This document shows positions 30,701 to 42,700 of a DNA stretch of 64,000 nt, one piece after another. The stretch is from Heliocidaris erythrogramma (lineage: Eukaryota; Echinodermata; Echinoidea; Camarodonta; Echinometridae). How positions within the stretch are numbered: position 1 is the first letter of the stretch; every line of letters begins with the position of its first letter. The stretch covers positions 56,012,258 through 56,076,257 of the forward strand of contig CM046854.1 of NCBI GenBank assembly GCA_025617745.1, read 5' to 3'. The notes beneath the pieces were generated by a model that worked only from the letters and a program-made list of their open reading frames with translations, was not told the origin of the DNA and ran no database searches. The translations under genes and the position numbers were made by a program.

Positions 30701-33700
30701 TATAAAAGGCGCTTGCAGCGGCGATTGTCCACATTGCCTGACGAAGACTAGCAGTTAGCGGTCGAAACGTCGCAACCCTCGTTTGCTCCTTCGTGTGACA
30801 ACAGATCAACTTATACTCTTATTGTACTACCACGATTATCAACATCTTCCGCACTATGATCAGAAATGTCTGACAGAATAATTCCAGATTGAGTAACAAC
30901 ATCCGTATTGCAAAATATATGGTCTATTAAAGTTGCTGTGCTGCTAGACAACCGTGTAGGTTTAGTTATACAGGGGAAAAAAGAATGTGAGAGCACAATA
31001 CCCAGAAAATCTTGAGATAAAGTTTCATCACCACAGGTGGAGCAATAATGCTTACAAATAGTACTCATGCGAATACTGGGACTTCATCCCAGTCCGCTCT
31101 TGCACTTGGCGTCTCGGGCGCCCACCCCACGACCGCAGCCTCAGTTAGTCGCTCGGTCGGTTAGTGCGGGTAGTGTGTGCGCGACTTTGGGTGCAAACCC
31201 TCAGCTCACTTCTCCCCTAGAGGGAGGCGGGCATCCCTCCTTTGAGGTTTTGGTTCCCGATTCTGAATTTAATTCGGAGAACCGCACGAAGTCTGTCAGA
31301 CGCCCCAAGAAGGGGGCTACGGCTTTGGCTCCTGTTGAGCCAGCTAAAGAAGCCTAAGGAGGACACAAATTAGAGGGCCTAAGAAAAGCAAGGCATTCCC
31401 GCTGCTGCCCCGTCTGATCCTTCTCGATCTGAGCTACATATACTCAGCATGATGCGAGTTTTTGCTCAGCAGCAGGGCTGGTCCCTCTTACCTGATACTG
31501 CAGCCCCTGCCTCTACCCCTCTTCAGGGGTCTGATACCAAGACTCTTCGGCCCGACTTAGCTGGGCCGCATGCTCTCGATCCCCCCTCGTCTGTTCCTGG
31601 GTCTTTTGAGGCTCCCCCACCCGCGTCCCTTGGGGCTCCGCCAGGTGAGGAGACTTACAGTGACCCTGTGATCCGATGATTGGGGGTGGGCCAACGCCTC
31701 TTTCTAATCAGGCGGTGCCAGAATTTGAGTCTGTTTCTCAGATTTCTGTTTCTGAATCGACTTTGTCGGAACAGGTAGCTTAGAGCCTCAAACTCTTTCT
31801 CTTTGCGGTTCGGAGGCTGCTGCCTTATTGTCTAAATATCTGCCTGGAACATTCCAGTCGACCCACGAACACAGGGCCCGACTTCTCTATTGTTCAGGCA
31901 ACATACTCCCTCTGCGCGTATTCCCCTCACGGAGGATTTCATAGCAGAGTATGACCACCTTGAGACCGAGCTTTCCCGTAAGCGCACCATTCCGATTATG
32001 GGCAAAGCCTTTGCTTTTAGAACCCAATGATAGCTATTTCAAAGCCAAGTCTCTGTCCCCAAAGATTTTGGCGGTGGGCCAACGCCTGCAGGCGTTTAAC
32101 CCCCTTACTTCCTCATTCAAGGCTGAGGATAAACGTTGGGGCAATGTCGGCAATCAAATCAGAGCTGGCATGCGTTTAGCCGCATTCCAGGGCTCTCTTT
32201 CCAACCTCAGAACCAGGGCGGACAAGCTGAATATCACCGAGGGTGATAAGCTTGTCATCGATGATCTACTGCTCACTCTAGCGGGTCTGCAGTGGTCACA
32301 ACTCTCTGGTGCGGCCACTTCAGTTACGCGCCGCCACAGGGTTTTGGTGGCCCTTTCCGCCTTTGGGGTTAAGGAGCGTGACTTACCATCACTTCTCCAA
32401 GACGTCCCTTCTCTCTTTGGTGAACATTTTGCCACAGCTTTTCAGAGGGAAATTGTGGCACGGAAACAGGCTGCCTGGATGGCCAAGCTGTTTCGTGCTC
32501 CCCGCGGGCCCCTTTCCGTCAGAGGGTTACTGCTCCCACTTCGGGACAACGCTGTCGGGTATCTGTGGTTTTTTTCCTGCTGCTACTCCGCAATACCCTC
32601 CTCGTGGGAGGGGCGGACACAGCAGGGCTCCTTTGAGAGGCAGTCGTGGCTCTCAGCGGAGCAAGTCGAAGTCTGGTTCGCAGGCTATGCCTAGCTTTTG
32701 ACGGACTTTCCCAAGCGCTTGTTCCCTCCGACATGGTTGGTCGACTTCAACGTTTTCTCCCAGCTTGGGAGGCCTTCTCCGGAGACACCTTCGTGCGATC
32801 CGTATTGCGCGGCGGATTATTTATAGAGAATAAAGCAAAAATACCCACATAAAAGGTATTGAGGTTCGCTCAAGCAACCCAGCTGTTATCGACGACAGTA
32901 TTGTTATATCACAATTAGCCGATGACACTGTCATTTTCTCTCTCCGCCCCGCTCCCCGGAGGGGCCATAAGAACTCGACCACCTCCCATGTCTGCCCCGG
33001 CTCGTCCCGCGTCTCTCTCTTTCTCCGATTTTCATTGTTCCCAAGTGCTCGGGGGAAACTCTGATTGCTCTTGAAAAGGTTAATCCAGTTCATTCCACCG
33101 GTTCATTTTCGGATAGAAACTCTAGCTTTAATTCTCGAAGCCCTTCTTTCAGACTGAGCACGCTTGCTGGTCAATACAACCCAAGAATTAGGTTTCCTAA
33201 TAATTTGGGAGAAATCGGAGCTGATCCCTACACGCCGACCAGTTTTACTGGGGGCAGTGATAGACTTTCAGAATCAGTTAGTACGGCCCAGCCAAGACAG
33301 GATACTTACTATTGTCTCTGCGGCGCTGCGGCTACTTTTGGCCAGGCAATGGTTCCAATTTCTGGGGCTATCTAGCCAGCCTGGTTGATGTTCTCGAGGT
33401 TTGCCGGTTTCTTATGAGGCCTTTTCAGAGGCATCTCCTCAGGAATTCCCTCGCGGACTGGGTCCAGTCCCAGAGGACTTCAAATCCCTTCTTCCCCGCT
33501 GGACAAACATTGCGTTTCTCGCACGGGGCAAGTCTTCCCCCCCCCCCTCCGTCGATTTTATTTTCAACAGATGCTTCTCTCCTAGGGTGGGGCAGACATT
33601 GCTACGGCAGCATGGTTTCGGGGGACTGGTCTCACCTTGTGAGTCTACCCCATATCAATGTCCTAGAACTTATGGCAGTTTTCTTAACTTTGCTTCTTTT

Positions 33701-36700
33701 CTGACGACGGGATCCTACACCACAGACTAGCCTCCCATCGTTTGACTGCTTGGCCCCTATCGGGGAGACTGCAAGACAATCAGGCCTTTCTGAGTGGGCC
33801 GCAGACTTTGTTATGTCTAGTCATAGATCTATCTATTAAGGTTGTTTAGAATTTCTGTCTTTCAGCCTTTCACTGGTGTCAGTCACAGGATCAAACCCTG
33901 TCTAAGGCTCCTATTGGTTCAATTGTCTAATTTTCTAATCTCGTTGTTTGACAAAGGAAGGTCTATCTCTACTATCCGAGGCTACCGGTCAGCGATTGGT
34001 GCTATTCACTCTGGCTTTTAGGACGGTTCGGGGATTTTCAATTCCCCGCTTTTGAGTGGACTAATTTTATCCCCCGGCAGAATGCCGGAGGATACTTTGG
34101 ATTCAGCAGCGTTCCACCGCCGCCGCATCACATTCTTGTGCAGGCGCCGCTGAACGTCTTGGAAAGTCGAGGGGCTTAGTGGGGGGGGGGGGGGGCTGCG
34201 TGTATACATTTTTGCACTGCAATACGTTTGCACATGTTTACCCCGGTTCCGCGGTCTCTGTTGGGTGCGCTCTAGCGGTCACATTTCTTGACGGATTTCT
34301 TTCAAACTTTGTATGGAGGTGTATCTTGGTAAAATCTGGACACCTGTAATTTCTGGTGATGCTGACCCCAGTGTTCCATCTTTTATAGGGTAAAAGGCCA
34401 TATTTTTTTTTATAGTTTGTGTGCGCTCTAGCATCCCATCGTTTGATGAGAAATGTGACCCTCGGTCACAATACAAACCAACGGATTTTGTTCAAATTTT
34501 GCCTGAAGGTGTCTCTTGGTATAATCTAGAACCCGATAGATTTTGGTGATGCTGCCTCTAGTTTTCCGTCTTTTATAGGGTCAAAGGTCATATTTTGACA
34601 GATGTCTTGTGTGCACTCTTGTGTGCGCTCTAGCTGGTGGTCACATTCTCAACGGATTTCGTTCAAATTTTGCATGAAGGTGTCTCTTGGTGTATTGTGC
34701 TGCCACAAGTGTCCCATTTTTTATAGGGTCAAAGATCATACAGTCAACCTCGCCTAAGTCGATCATGACGGAACTGAGTGTAATGCGTCGACTTAAGCGA
34801 TTTTAAGCGACTTGTGCGGAAGTCGAAGAAAATCCGACTTACGCATGTACATTTATACATAACACGGCTATGCCGCAGTGCGGACTGTGGCCGGCGGCCC
34901 AGCGGTTTGATCGATTGGGAGTTGTCATCACATAATGTACCATGATTTATATTGTGCCGACATCGAGAAAATAAGAACATACATGTACTGTACCTTTCAT
35001 GTACCCAGTGAGTGGACTCTGTAGGCCACATTTCTTGATGGATTTCTTTCAAATTTTCCATGGAGATGTATCTTGGTATAATCAACATATCTTTACTTTT
35101 TGGTGATGATGCCCTTATTGTTCCGTCCTTTATAGGGTCAAAGGTCATTTGTCTTTTGTGCGCTCTAACTTCCACATTTCTTTCAAATTTTATATGGAGG
35201 TGTGTCTTAGTGAAATCTACACATCTTTACTGATGCTGCCCCCAGTGTTCGGCTTTTTATAGGGTCAAATGTCATATTTTGGTTGCATGCATTCTGGAGG
35301 ACACATTTGTTGACTGATTTCTTTCAGATTTTGTATGGAGGTCCATCATAGATTACTCGAGACCTCTACAGTTTTTGGTGATGCTGCCTCCAGTTTTCGT
35401 CTTTCATAGGGTCAAAGGTCATATTTTAGTGGATATCTTGTGTGTGCTTTGAGGTCACATTTGAGATTTTTTTCGAATTTTCTATAGAGATGCATTTTAC
35501 TCTAATCTACACACATTGTAGATTAGGGGACTCCGAGGTTCTTTGTCCCTCCTTCGAATCGCTGCCATTGCCCGGGGATACATTTGCATTGCGCGGCAAT
35601 GGACTTTTCTATTTTGGGCTTTATTATACCCCAGCCAAACGAAGTTTGAAGGGGTATATAGGAATCAGTCGATGGTTGGGCGGTCGGTCGGGCAGGCGGT
35701 CGGTCGGTCCGTTGCAAATCTTGCGGATCGAACTACTTCCTCAGTTTTTGACCGAAAGTCATGAAATTTGGTACACACATTGGTCTTACTGGGAAGATGT
35801 GTACAACATTTTTTTGATGTGTCGGAAGCTGCGTTGCCATGGAAACGGCATATCTATGGCAGTAAATCAGGGAAAAATCTTGCGGATCGAACTACTTCCT
35901 CAGTTTGACCAAAAGTCAAGAAAGGCTGTTGTCACGGGGCGGGGGTATTAATCAGTGATATTTCTAGTTTTTTAAACTTTCTCAATTGGTTCCGTCTTGG
36001 AGTTTGCCACGGGTTCTAGAAACCCTGGCTAATCCTCCTTTCGAACCTTTGGGCAAAGCTTCGCTTCACCATCTTACGGTGAAGATGCTCTTGTTTGGTA
36101 GCCATTGCCTCTGGCCAGAGGCGTAGCACCCTTCTCTCTCTCTGTCTTACTCCTGGACACGTTCGCTTGGAAAGAAAGGGTATTAGGCCGATTCCTAAAG
36201 CTTCTTTTATTGCCAAGGACCAGACGGCTTCTTCTGGCCCTGTTGAAGACTTTTCTTTGTCCCCTATCTGATATTTCGTCAGTACGTGAGCACAAAGTTT
36301 GGTGCCCTGTTAGAGCCCTTAAATGGTATTTTGACAAGACCTAAGGCCTGTCGCTAAGATGATCAGCTTTTTCTGATCACTCGAGAGCCCTTCTCTCCAG
36401 CTTCTCTTGATTCCATTTCTAGATGGATTGTCGAAGCTATTCGGGCCACCGGCCCAGAGGCTCTTTTAACAGAGGGTAAGCCCCATGCTCATGTCACACA
36501 GTGCGACGCTTGATATTTTGGGGCCGCCTTTTGGCGTTCGCCCAGTTCCTTCTCCTGCTATTTAAATTATGTTCCTGTAGGAGAGGAATTTTTTTGCATC
36601 ACGCCACCTTGAAGACGGCAGTGTCTTCCCTGTAATCCTTTTTTCTTCCTCTCTTAAAACATGCCACCCGTTCTTAAATGTGGTTGGTCTAGCAAAAATA

Positions 36701-39700
36701 GGGACGTACATGTATATATGATTTATAGCAGTAAATTTGTAAAATCAGCACTGATTTTCTTATTTACTAGATAAATCTATAAACCTACCTATGACCCTCC
36801 CTCCTACCCCTCTCCCTCCTACCACTCATATTCAACCCCTCGTATCCAACATGCTTTTCTCTTTGGGACTGCACGCAATAGAGGAAGATGGCAGTTGCGC
36901 ATTCACGCGGGTGAGGGAGGAAGGAGATAATGGATTACGGGGGGTGCGCACAATATTGTGACTTATATATGTAAAAGTTCTTGATTGGGTTGGGTAGTCA
37001 AGAGACCAGAAAAAATAGGTAGGTATATAGATTTATCTAGTAAATAAGAAAATCAGTGCTGATTTTACAATTTTCTTGCGTTTGGTTAAACCAGTAAAAT
37101 ATGCTTTTGTATCATGACTTTTTATTCTTACAAACCTTTAACATGTACATGTGTCATTGCACTTGTCCACATTTTGGTACCCTCTATTTGTTGTTTATAA
37201 TATAGTGGAGGCATTACATGTATGTCTTTGGGTTGTTTCACTTATTGTTATGACAATAATTTTAAACCAAATAAACAGATTTTTTTAAAACATGGATCAA
37301 TTGTGTATGCAAGTATGATCTGATTAGATTTTGGGTGTAAAAAGTAAACGGTAAAGATTACAAGGTCAGCGTTTTTGAAAGTAAAAATATATATGTTGCT
37401 GCCTTGATAACTTAAGAAGTGTCAAGACAACTTTAAAGGGCAATCCAACCTTGGTAATAAGATGATTTGTGTGAAAGCAGAAAAATAAGAAAAACAGGAT
37501 GGTGAAAGTTTGAAAGAAATTGGACAGTGACTAAGAAAGTTATGGATGTTTGAAAAATGACATCACTTCATCTATGCAAATCTCAAATTGGCAATTTGGT
37601 GAGTCGATTGTGACATTTTTGTGGACAACTCTCCTATTTGTCGTACACAGAAATATCATTAATTTGCAGTTTCCTCCGAGGCGCTTTTACCCTCCGAGGT
37701 GCTTTCACCCTCGGGGCTGTACTCAAAATATATGGGAAAAAGCATATTGTTATAGGTCCTATGAAAGAAAAAGATTGTACTGAGTAATACATTTAAAAAA
37801 AGTGACATTTAAGTCATTTTGTGTGTTAGAGCGAATGGCGCAGTTGTCCACAGCTACATCACAGTGACATTACCTATTCGGCCAATTTGAAATTCCCATA
37901 TGTATAGTGATTACATCTTTCAAAAATTCATAACTTTCTTATCGCTTGTCCAATTTCATTGAATCTTTCACCAATGTGCTTTTCTGATTTCTCCTTTCTT
38001 TCAAAGCAACTTGCTATTAAGGTTGGATTTCCCTTTAACCACTTGACTGCCTGCCACGTACATGTACGTGCTCTCAATCTCACCTCACGGTGCATGCCAC
38101 GTCCATGTACGTGCTTAGGCTATTGAACTTTCAGAATGATAGCACTGCCGATTGATTTGCCCCCTTACGCCAGTAGCACTGCCGTTATGATATACAGGGT
38201 TTGAACAATAGCTAGAACAATTGTTAATGTTATAACCAATAAATAACCAATTTTTATGATAAAACTCCAAAACATGAAAAATGTGAAAATACTGTAATAC
38301 CAAAAAAGTGCTGTAGCACAGAGGGCAGGCTATCAATGTGTAATAAGCCCAATAGCAGTTAAGTGGTTAATCAAAATATGTCAAGTATGTATAAGCATGT
38401 ACATGCAAGGATGAGTTGAGTTTGGTTGTAACAAGTTGTCAAGAAATGAACCTCTTGAACTTTTTTTTTTTTACTGCTACAAAACTCGATAAATGAGATA
38501 GACAAATGTAAAATTATATTTTTACTTTATTATTCAAGGTTTACTTTTCTTTGATTTTCTGTCTTCAGTGGCACGTTTGGAAATATAAATCATACACTAT
38601 GGTGAATTGATCAGATAATCATACATAAATAAACTCATCTTATTAAAATAATGACGATCCATCTTTGATGTATAGGCCTATATATCGTCTGCCCTCTGCT
38701 GGACATCACGCCGACTCGGCCCCTCAATAGCCTCCGCCAATAGCGCCGTCCCCAGTCAGAGTCCCTCGGAGCCTCCCTTTGGTTAATATCATCGATGGGT
38801 CTCGAATCGAGATAGAGTTCCTCTCATGCGAGAACGGTATCACGGGCAGTTCGAACTCTCATCTCGTGAAGAAGATTTACCCCCAGAAAAACGTACTTCT
38901 GCCCTAACTGATGTGTGACATATTGACTAGCTTAAAAGTGTTCTCCCCGAGTATCTAACTTGATCCTTTATTTATAACCTTTCCTAACTAAGATCTGTAT
39001 GAGCGGAAAAGCATTACAATACTAAATATTTCTATTTCTATAAACAACTTCCTAAAATGTGTCTTAGCGGAAAACATTACAATACCAGGCATTCCTATTC
39101 AAACCTATAAACAAAATATCGTCTATAGACAGGACTGTTAGAAATACCTCTACCATTCAACTAAATGCCTTGCACAAGCTTCAACCGACATACAGCCTTA
39201 ATGCTATGCATAAATGAATCAATTTGCAATTAATTAACCTACATGTCACAATCTATTTTATACCTTGTCTGTTAGATTAACAAAAAGAATAAAAATAAAT
39301 TTCTTTCCTGACACAAGTCAACGGTCAAAGATCACATGGCCATAAAAGTGTTTTAAAAGTCCTGTTAATTATCTTGTTACCATGATACCTTGAGAACCAT
39401 TGAAGTAGTCTTGCCCAAACTTTGCTAAGTTTGTACTTAAAATCATGTAAAGATGAACTTGGCAGATTCGAGGTGTAAGAGGTCAAATTTTAAAGGTTGT
39501 TTAGGACATCTCAGAAAGCACATGTATTATGTTACAAGATAACCATTCAGGCAATCCACCAAACTTGGCTAAAGTGTGTATGAGCAAGAAAAGATAGACT
39601 GAAGAAAACTTTGGGTTCACAAGATCATTAATTAATAGAACATACAGTGTAGGTGGAGGCATAGTTGAAACCCAGTCACATTCATTTATGTTATTATTTT

Positions 39701-42700
39701 TACAAAGATGAAGTAGCTGAATGTATGGTACTGCATGAACAGTCAGAGGAACAAAAAGAGGTTAGTGTCAATCTCACTCACCCTTGTTTTATGCTTCATC
39801 GTATTTTAACCATTTTGTATGAGAAGGTAGCCTACCCACTGAATAAAGCAGATCTTCCTTTACCTGTTTCATTAGCTAATATTGTACTTTTACCAAATAA
39901 TATGGAGGCCAGCATGTAACCACATTGTATTGTGCTTCAGTGTTTCCAGCTTAGACCAGTTTACGTTTAAAAATAAGGCTTCAAAATCTGAATCTGGCCC
40001 CTTCTGTCGTAAGTAGACTAGTTGCTGTGCTCAATGTACTGTATGGCTTAATTCAAAAAGAGAAAATCAGAAAATAATTCAAACAATTAGGTAAAATTAG
40101 ACAGTTGTGAATTTTATCATGTTGTGATCATAAACTGTATGAACCTAACTAACCTACAAGTAATTGCCAGAGTCTAGGAATAGTCCTTGCATACTTAAGC
40201 ATGCAATGGGCAATTTGAGACTGTGATGTCATAAATGGTACTTCCTCTTTGTATTTGTGCTACAACTCTATACCACATGTCTTGATATTTATTTTGTTTT
40301 GGTACAGACCTCGGATTCATCTCCTACACAGACAGGTAAGAATAATTTTAATTCACATTATTTGTACCTTTTGTTTCAACCAACAAGCCATAAAATATTT
40401 CTCTATGTACAGTGCGTCCCAGAAAAAAGGGAACAGAGACAGTCATTTTTTTGGTGGAATGAAAAAATTCATTAAATATTATATGCATCATTATAAAGTT
40501 CAGTTTTCTTCTTTCTTTTGACACCTAATGCAATACCAAAAGGGTAACGCATAGATGAGCAACACGAGTTTAAAATTTAAATGTCAAAATCAAGTTGCAC
40601 AGAATAAGTGGTCAAGGTTTGTAAGGATGCAGCAACCTCGCCTAAGAAAGGGATGGTTCATTAGCATTTCTGTTATGTTCTTTATGTTTCTTTCACAAAA
40701 AATCTCTCAATAAGCGTGAATACAGATTTAAACATGAGTTTTTGCCTGCCTGACCATGTAGCTTACAACAGAGCAACAATTTTTTTTTGTCACCGAATGG
40801 AACCTCACTTGAAGCCTGCAGGAAGTTGTTCACTGACAGGCAATCCATCATCGGTTTCCTAATGCAAATGTTCTGTCAAAGTCAACCATCTGGAAGAACG
40901 TCCAAAAATACCGAAATGAAGGCACAAGCTTGAACCTGAACAAGGGCTAATCTGGGAGACCGAGGTCAGTCTGAATGGAGGACAACATTGCAGCCATTCA
41001 GCAGGAAATAGACGTGAATCCTCATGTCTCAACGAGAGGAAGTGGACTTGGACTTGGGACTGTTGAGGTCTTCCTTCCACAGGATCATCCGACCGGACAT
41101 TCATTGGTACCCGTAAATGATGCAACTGGTACCAACTGCTGGAAGCAGACAGGCCCAGACGACTCCAATACTCTCATTGGGTGTTGGATCGTTGCCCAAG
41201 GTTTCCCAAAGACCTCATCATCAGGGACGATGAAAGCAAAGTTAATAACCACAACGCTCTGGAGTACATGTATGTGCCAATCTGCACCCCGCCTCCGTTC
41301 CACAACGATGTCAACAACAGTCGCGAGAAGGTTTCTGTCTGAGTAGGACTCTGTAGTAATGGAGCATTGATTGAACCCTTCTTCTTAGATGAAAATCTCG
41401 AAGGAGAATGCTGCTTACGACTTATCAATAAAGAGATCGTTACAGTGCTTAATCAACACTTCGTTCGCCAACCCGGTGGGAGCTTCGAAAGAATGTGGTG
41501 GGCACAATATGGAGCACTGTCTCATCGAAAAGTGATTGTCATTGTTTGTGTCTCTTTATTTGTGTTACAAGTTACACATGTCATTGGAATGAAAACAATA
41601 GAACATATCAAGAAACAGCAGAAAGTTACAGGGACTGAGAGCAAGTAACAAGAAACATGTGAAGAGATAATTGATAAAAGATTGAGGCGAAAACAAAATT
41701 ACATGAGAAATTAGAAATGAATTTAAGATAATTGAGTTTAATGATACAAAGAATGTGATTGATTGAATAAGAAAAGGGAATGAAAGACAGAGGGAAAAAG
41801 GGTATAAACATAAAAAATTGAGAAGAAAAAATAGGAAAGAAAGCTAGAAATGAATCCTAAAGTGAAAACAATTGTGCTTTATGAAAATCAGACAAAGAGC
41901 GAAAAAGGAAATAGAAAGAAAAGAAAAGAAAAATTAATGAACAAAAAGATCAAACTTACAAAGGAAAAAATGAACCAAAGACAGAAACAGAAAAGACAAA
42001 GGGAAAGAACGACTCATGAATAAAAAGATGAGAAGAATAAAAACAAACTTGTAGCACCTGCTTGAAATCGTTTGTCATTAATCTGCGCAAATCGTTTCTG
42101 ACAGGCAGCGGTTGTAATTGTTCGTAATGCGTCATGCATGAATGATTCACTGTGTATTTAGTATCAAATGCAAGAAGAGATTTTACAGTTACTATTAGTG
42201 TCAATGTATCAAACAAATCGTATTTGATGATTATGGTATCTATCTCCAAAAACAGATTTCATTTTCTGGAGCGCACTGTTTTATTTTTGTATCCCCCGAA
42301 CTAGTGTTCGGGGATACTATGGATTTGGCATCGTCGCGCCGCGTCCGCCGCAGAGATTTTCTTGTGAGCGCTCTACTGGCTGCAGTTTTTGTCGGATCAC
42401 CTTCAAATTTCACATGGAGGTGCATTATGGTAAGATGAAGAAGCCTATTGTTTTTGGTGTGGGCAGAGTCATGGGCGGAGTCATGGTTGCCATGGAAACC
42501 ATATTTTTAAAGAAATAGTAAAGATTGTCTTGTGAGCGCTCTACCGGCTGCAGTTCTTGTCGGATCACCTTCAAATTTTGCATGGAGGTGCATTATGGTA
42601 AGATGAAGACGCCTATTGTTTTTGGTGTGGGCGGGGTCGACATGGTTGCCATGGTAACCATATTTTAAAAAGAAATAGTAAAGAATTTCTTGTGAGCGCT

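Larger units (their letters stand above)
30084..30855 (-). mobile_element. Truncated Penelope-like element with inverted terminal copies
   Basis: ATGATCAGAAAT at 30072-30083 and 30856-30867 is a 12-bp target duplication. Arms of about 210 bp (about 30084-30300 and 30605-30822) are inverted copies, followed on the right by a 33-bp tail. Between them, on the minus strand, lies the C-terminal piece of a GIY-YIG-type endonuclease (about 30605-30395) with VAEHAWSAQHPPNWDEV, RRVKEAIQIRLHP and NRDNGIDIPEEWLP, typical of the end of Penelope-like proteins. Both arms carry hammerhead-type motifs, also a Penelope LTR hallmark. RT is absent. Confidence 0.8.
26316..31068 (-). mobile_element. CR1/jockey-group LINE, 5'-truncated and interrupted
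   Basis: On the minus strand it runs: endonuclease end (LIDHIFCNTD, SGIILSDISDH; 31068-30868), a linker, RT (29421-28205) and the C-terminal domain (27180-26865). The 3' tail is a (TTCA)n run at 26318-26332. RT motifs include NYRPISLLPSISKILEKL, FRKH-like FGFREKHSTIHA, LFLDFSKAFDMVDH, GVPQGSLLGPLLF and LFADDSNVF. A helentron-like element (27212-28214) and a Penelope-like element (30084-30855) split it. Frame breaks at about 28860-28880, 29540 and elsewhere show it is inactive. It sits inside DIRS copy 3. Confidence 0.88.
33735..36630 (+). pseudogene. Tyrosine recombinase remnants of DIRS copy 3
   Basis: 33735-34068 carries the N-terminal part (SIGxGRSISTIRGYRSAIGAI-like) with stops. A helentron-like composite (34070-35967) interrupts it. 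The catalytic part resumes at about 35985 (LVPSWSLPRVLETLANPPFEP; Arg region in ASGQRRSTL). The H-x-x-R box is damaged at about 36490, where a deletion joins AHVTQ to a later segment. Confidence 0.8.
25440..37070 (+). mobile_element. DIRS-type retrotransposon, copy 3 (decayed, heavily interrupted)
   Basis: The left end ATTTACTGC and right end GATTTTACAA, the inverted repeats (about 25440-25620 and 36885-37070) and an ICR (36691-36791) match copy 1. Gag, RT, RNase H and YR remnants are present but full of stops and deletions. Insertions inside it are a LINE (26316-31068) and helentron-like repeats (34070-35967). It lies in the intron between 25120 and 39708, same strand as the host gene. The inverted repeats have diverged from each other, in contrast to copies 1 and 5, so this copy is older. 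Confidence 0.88.
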
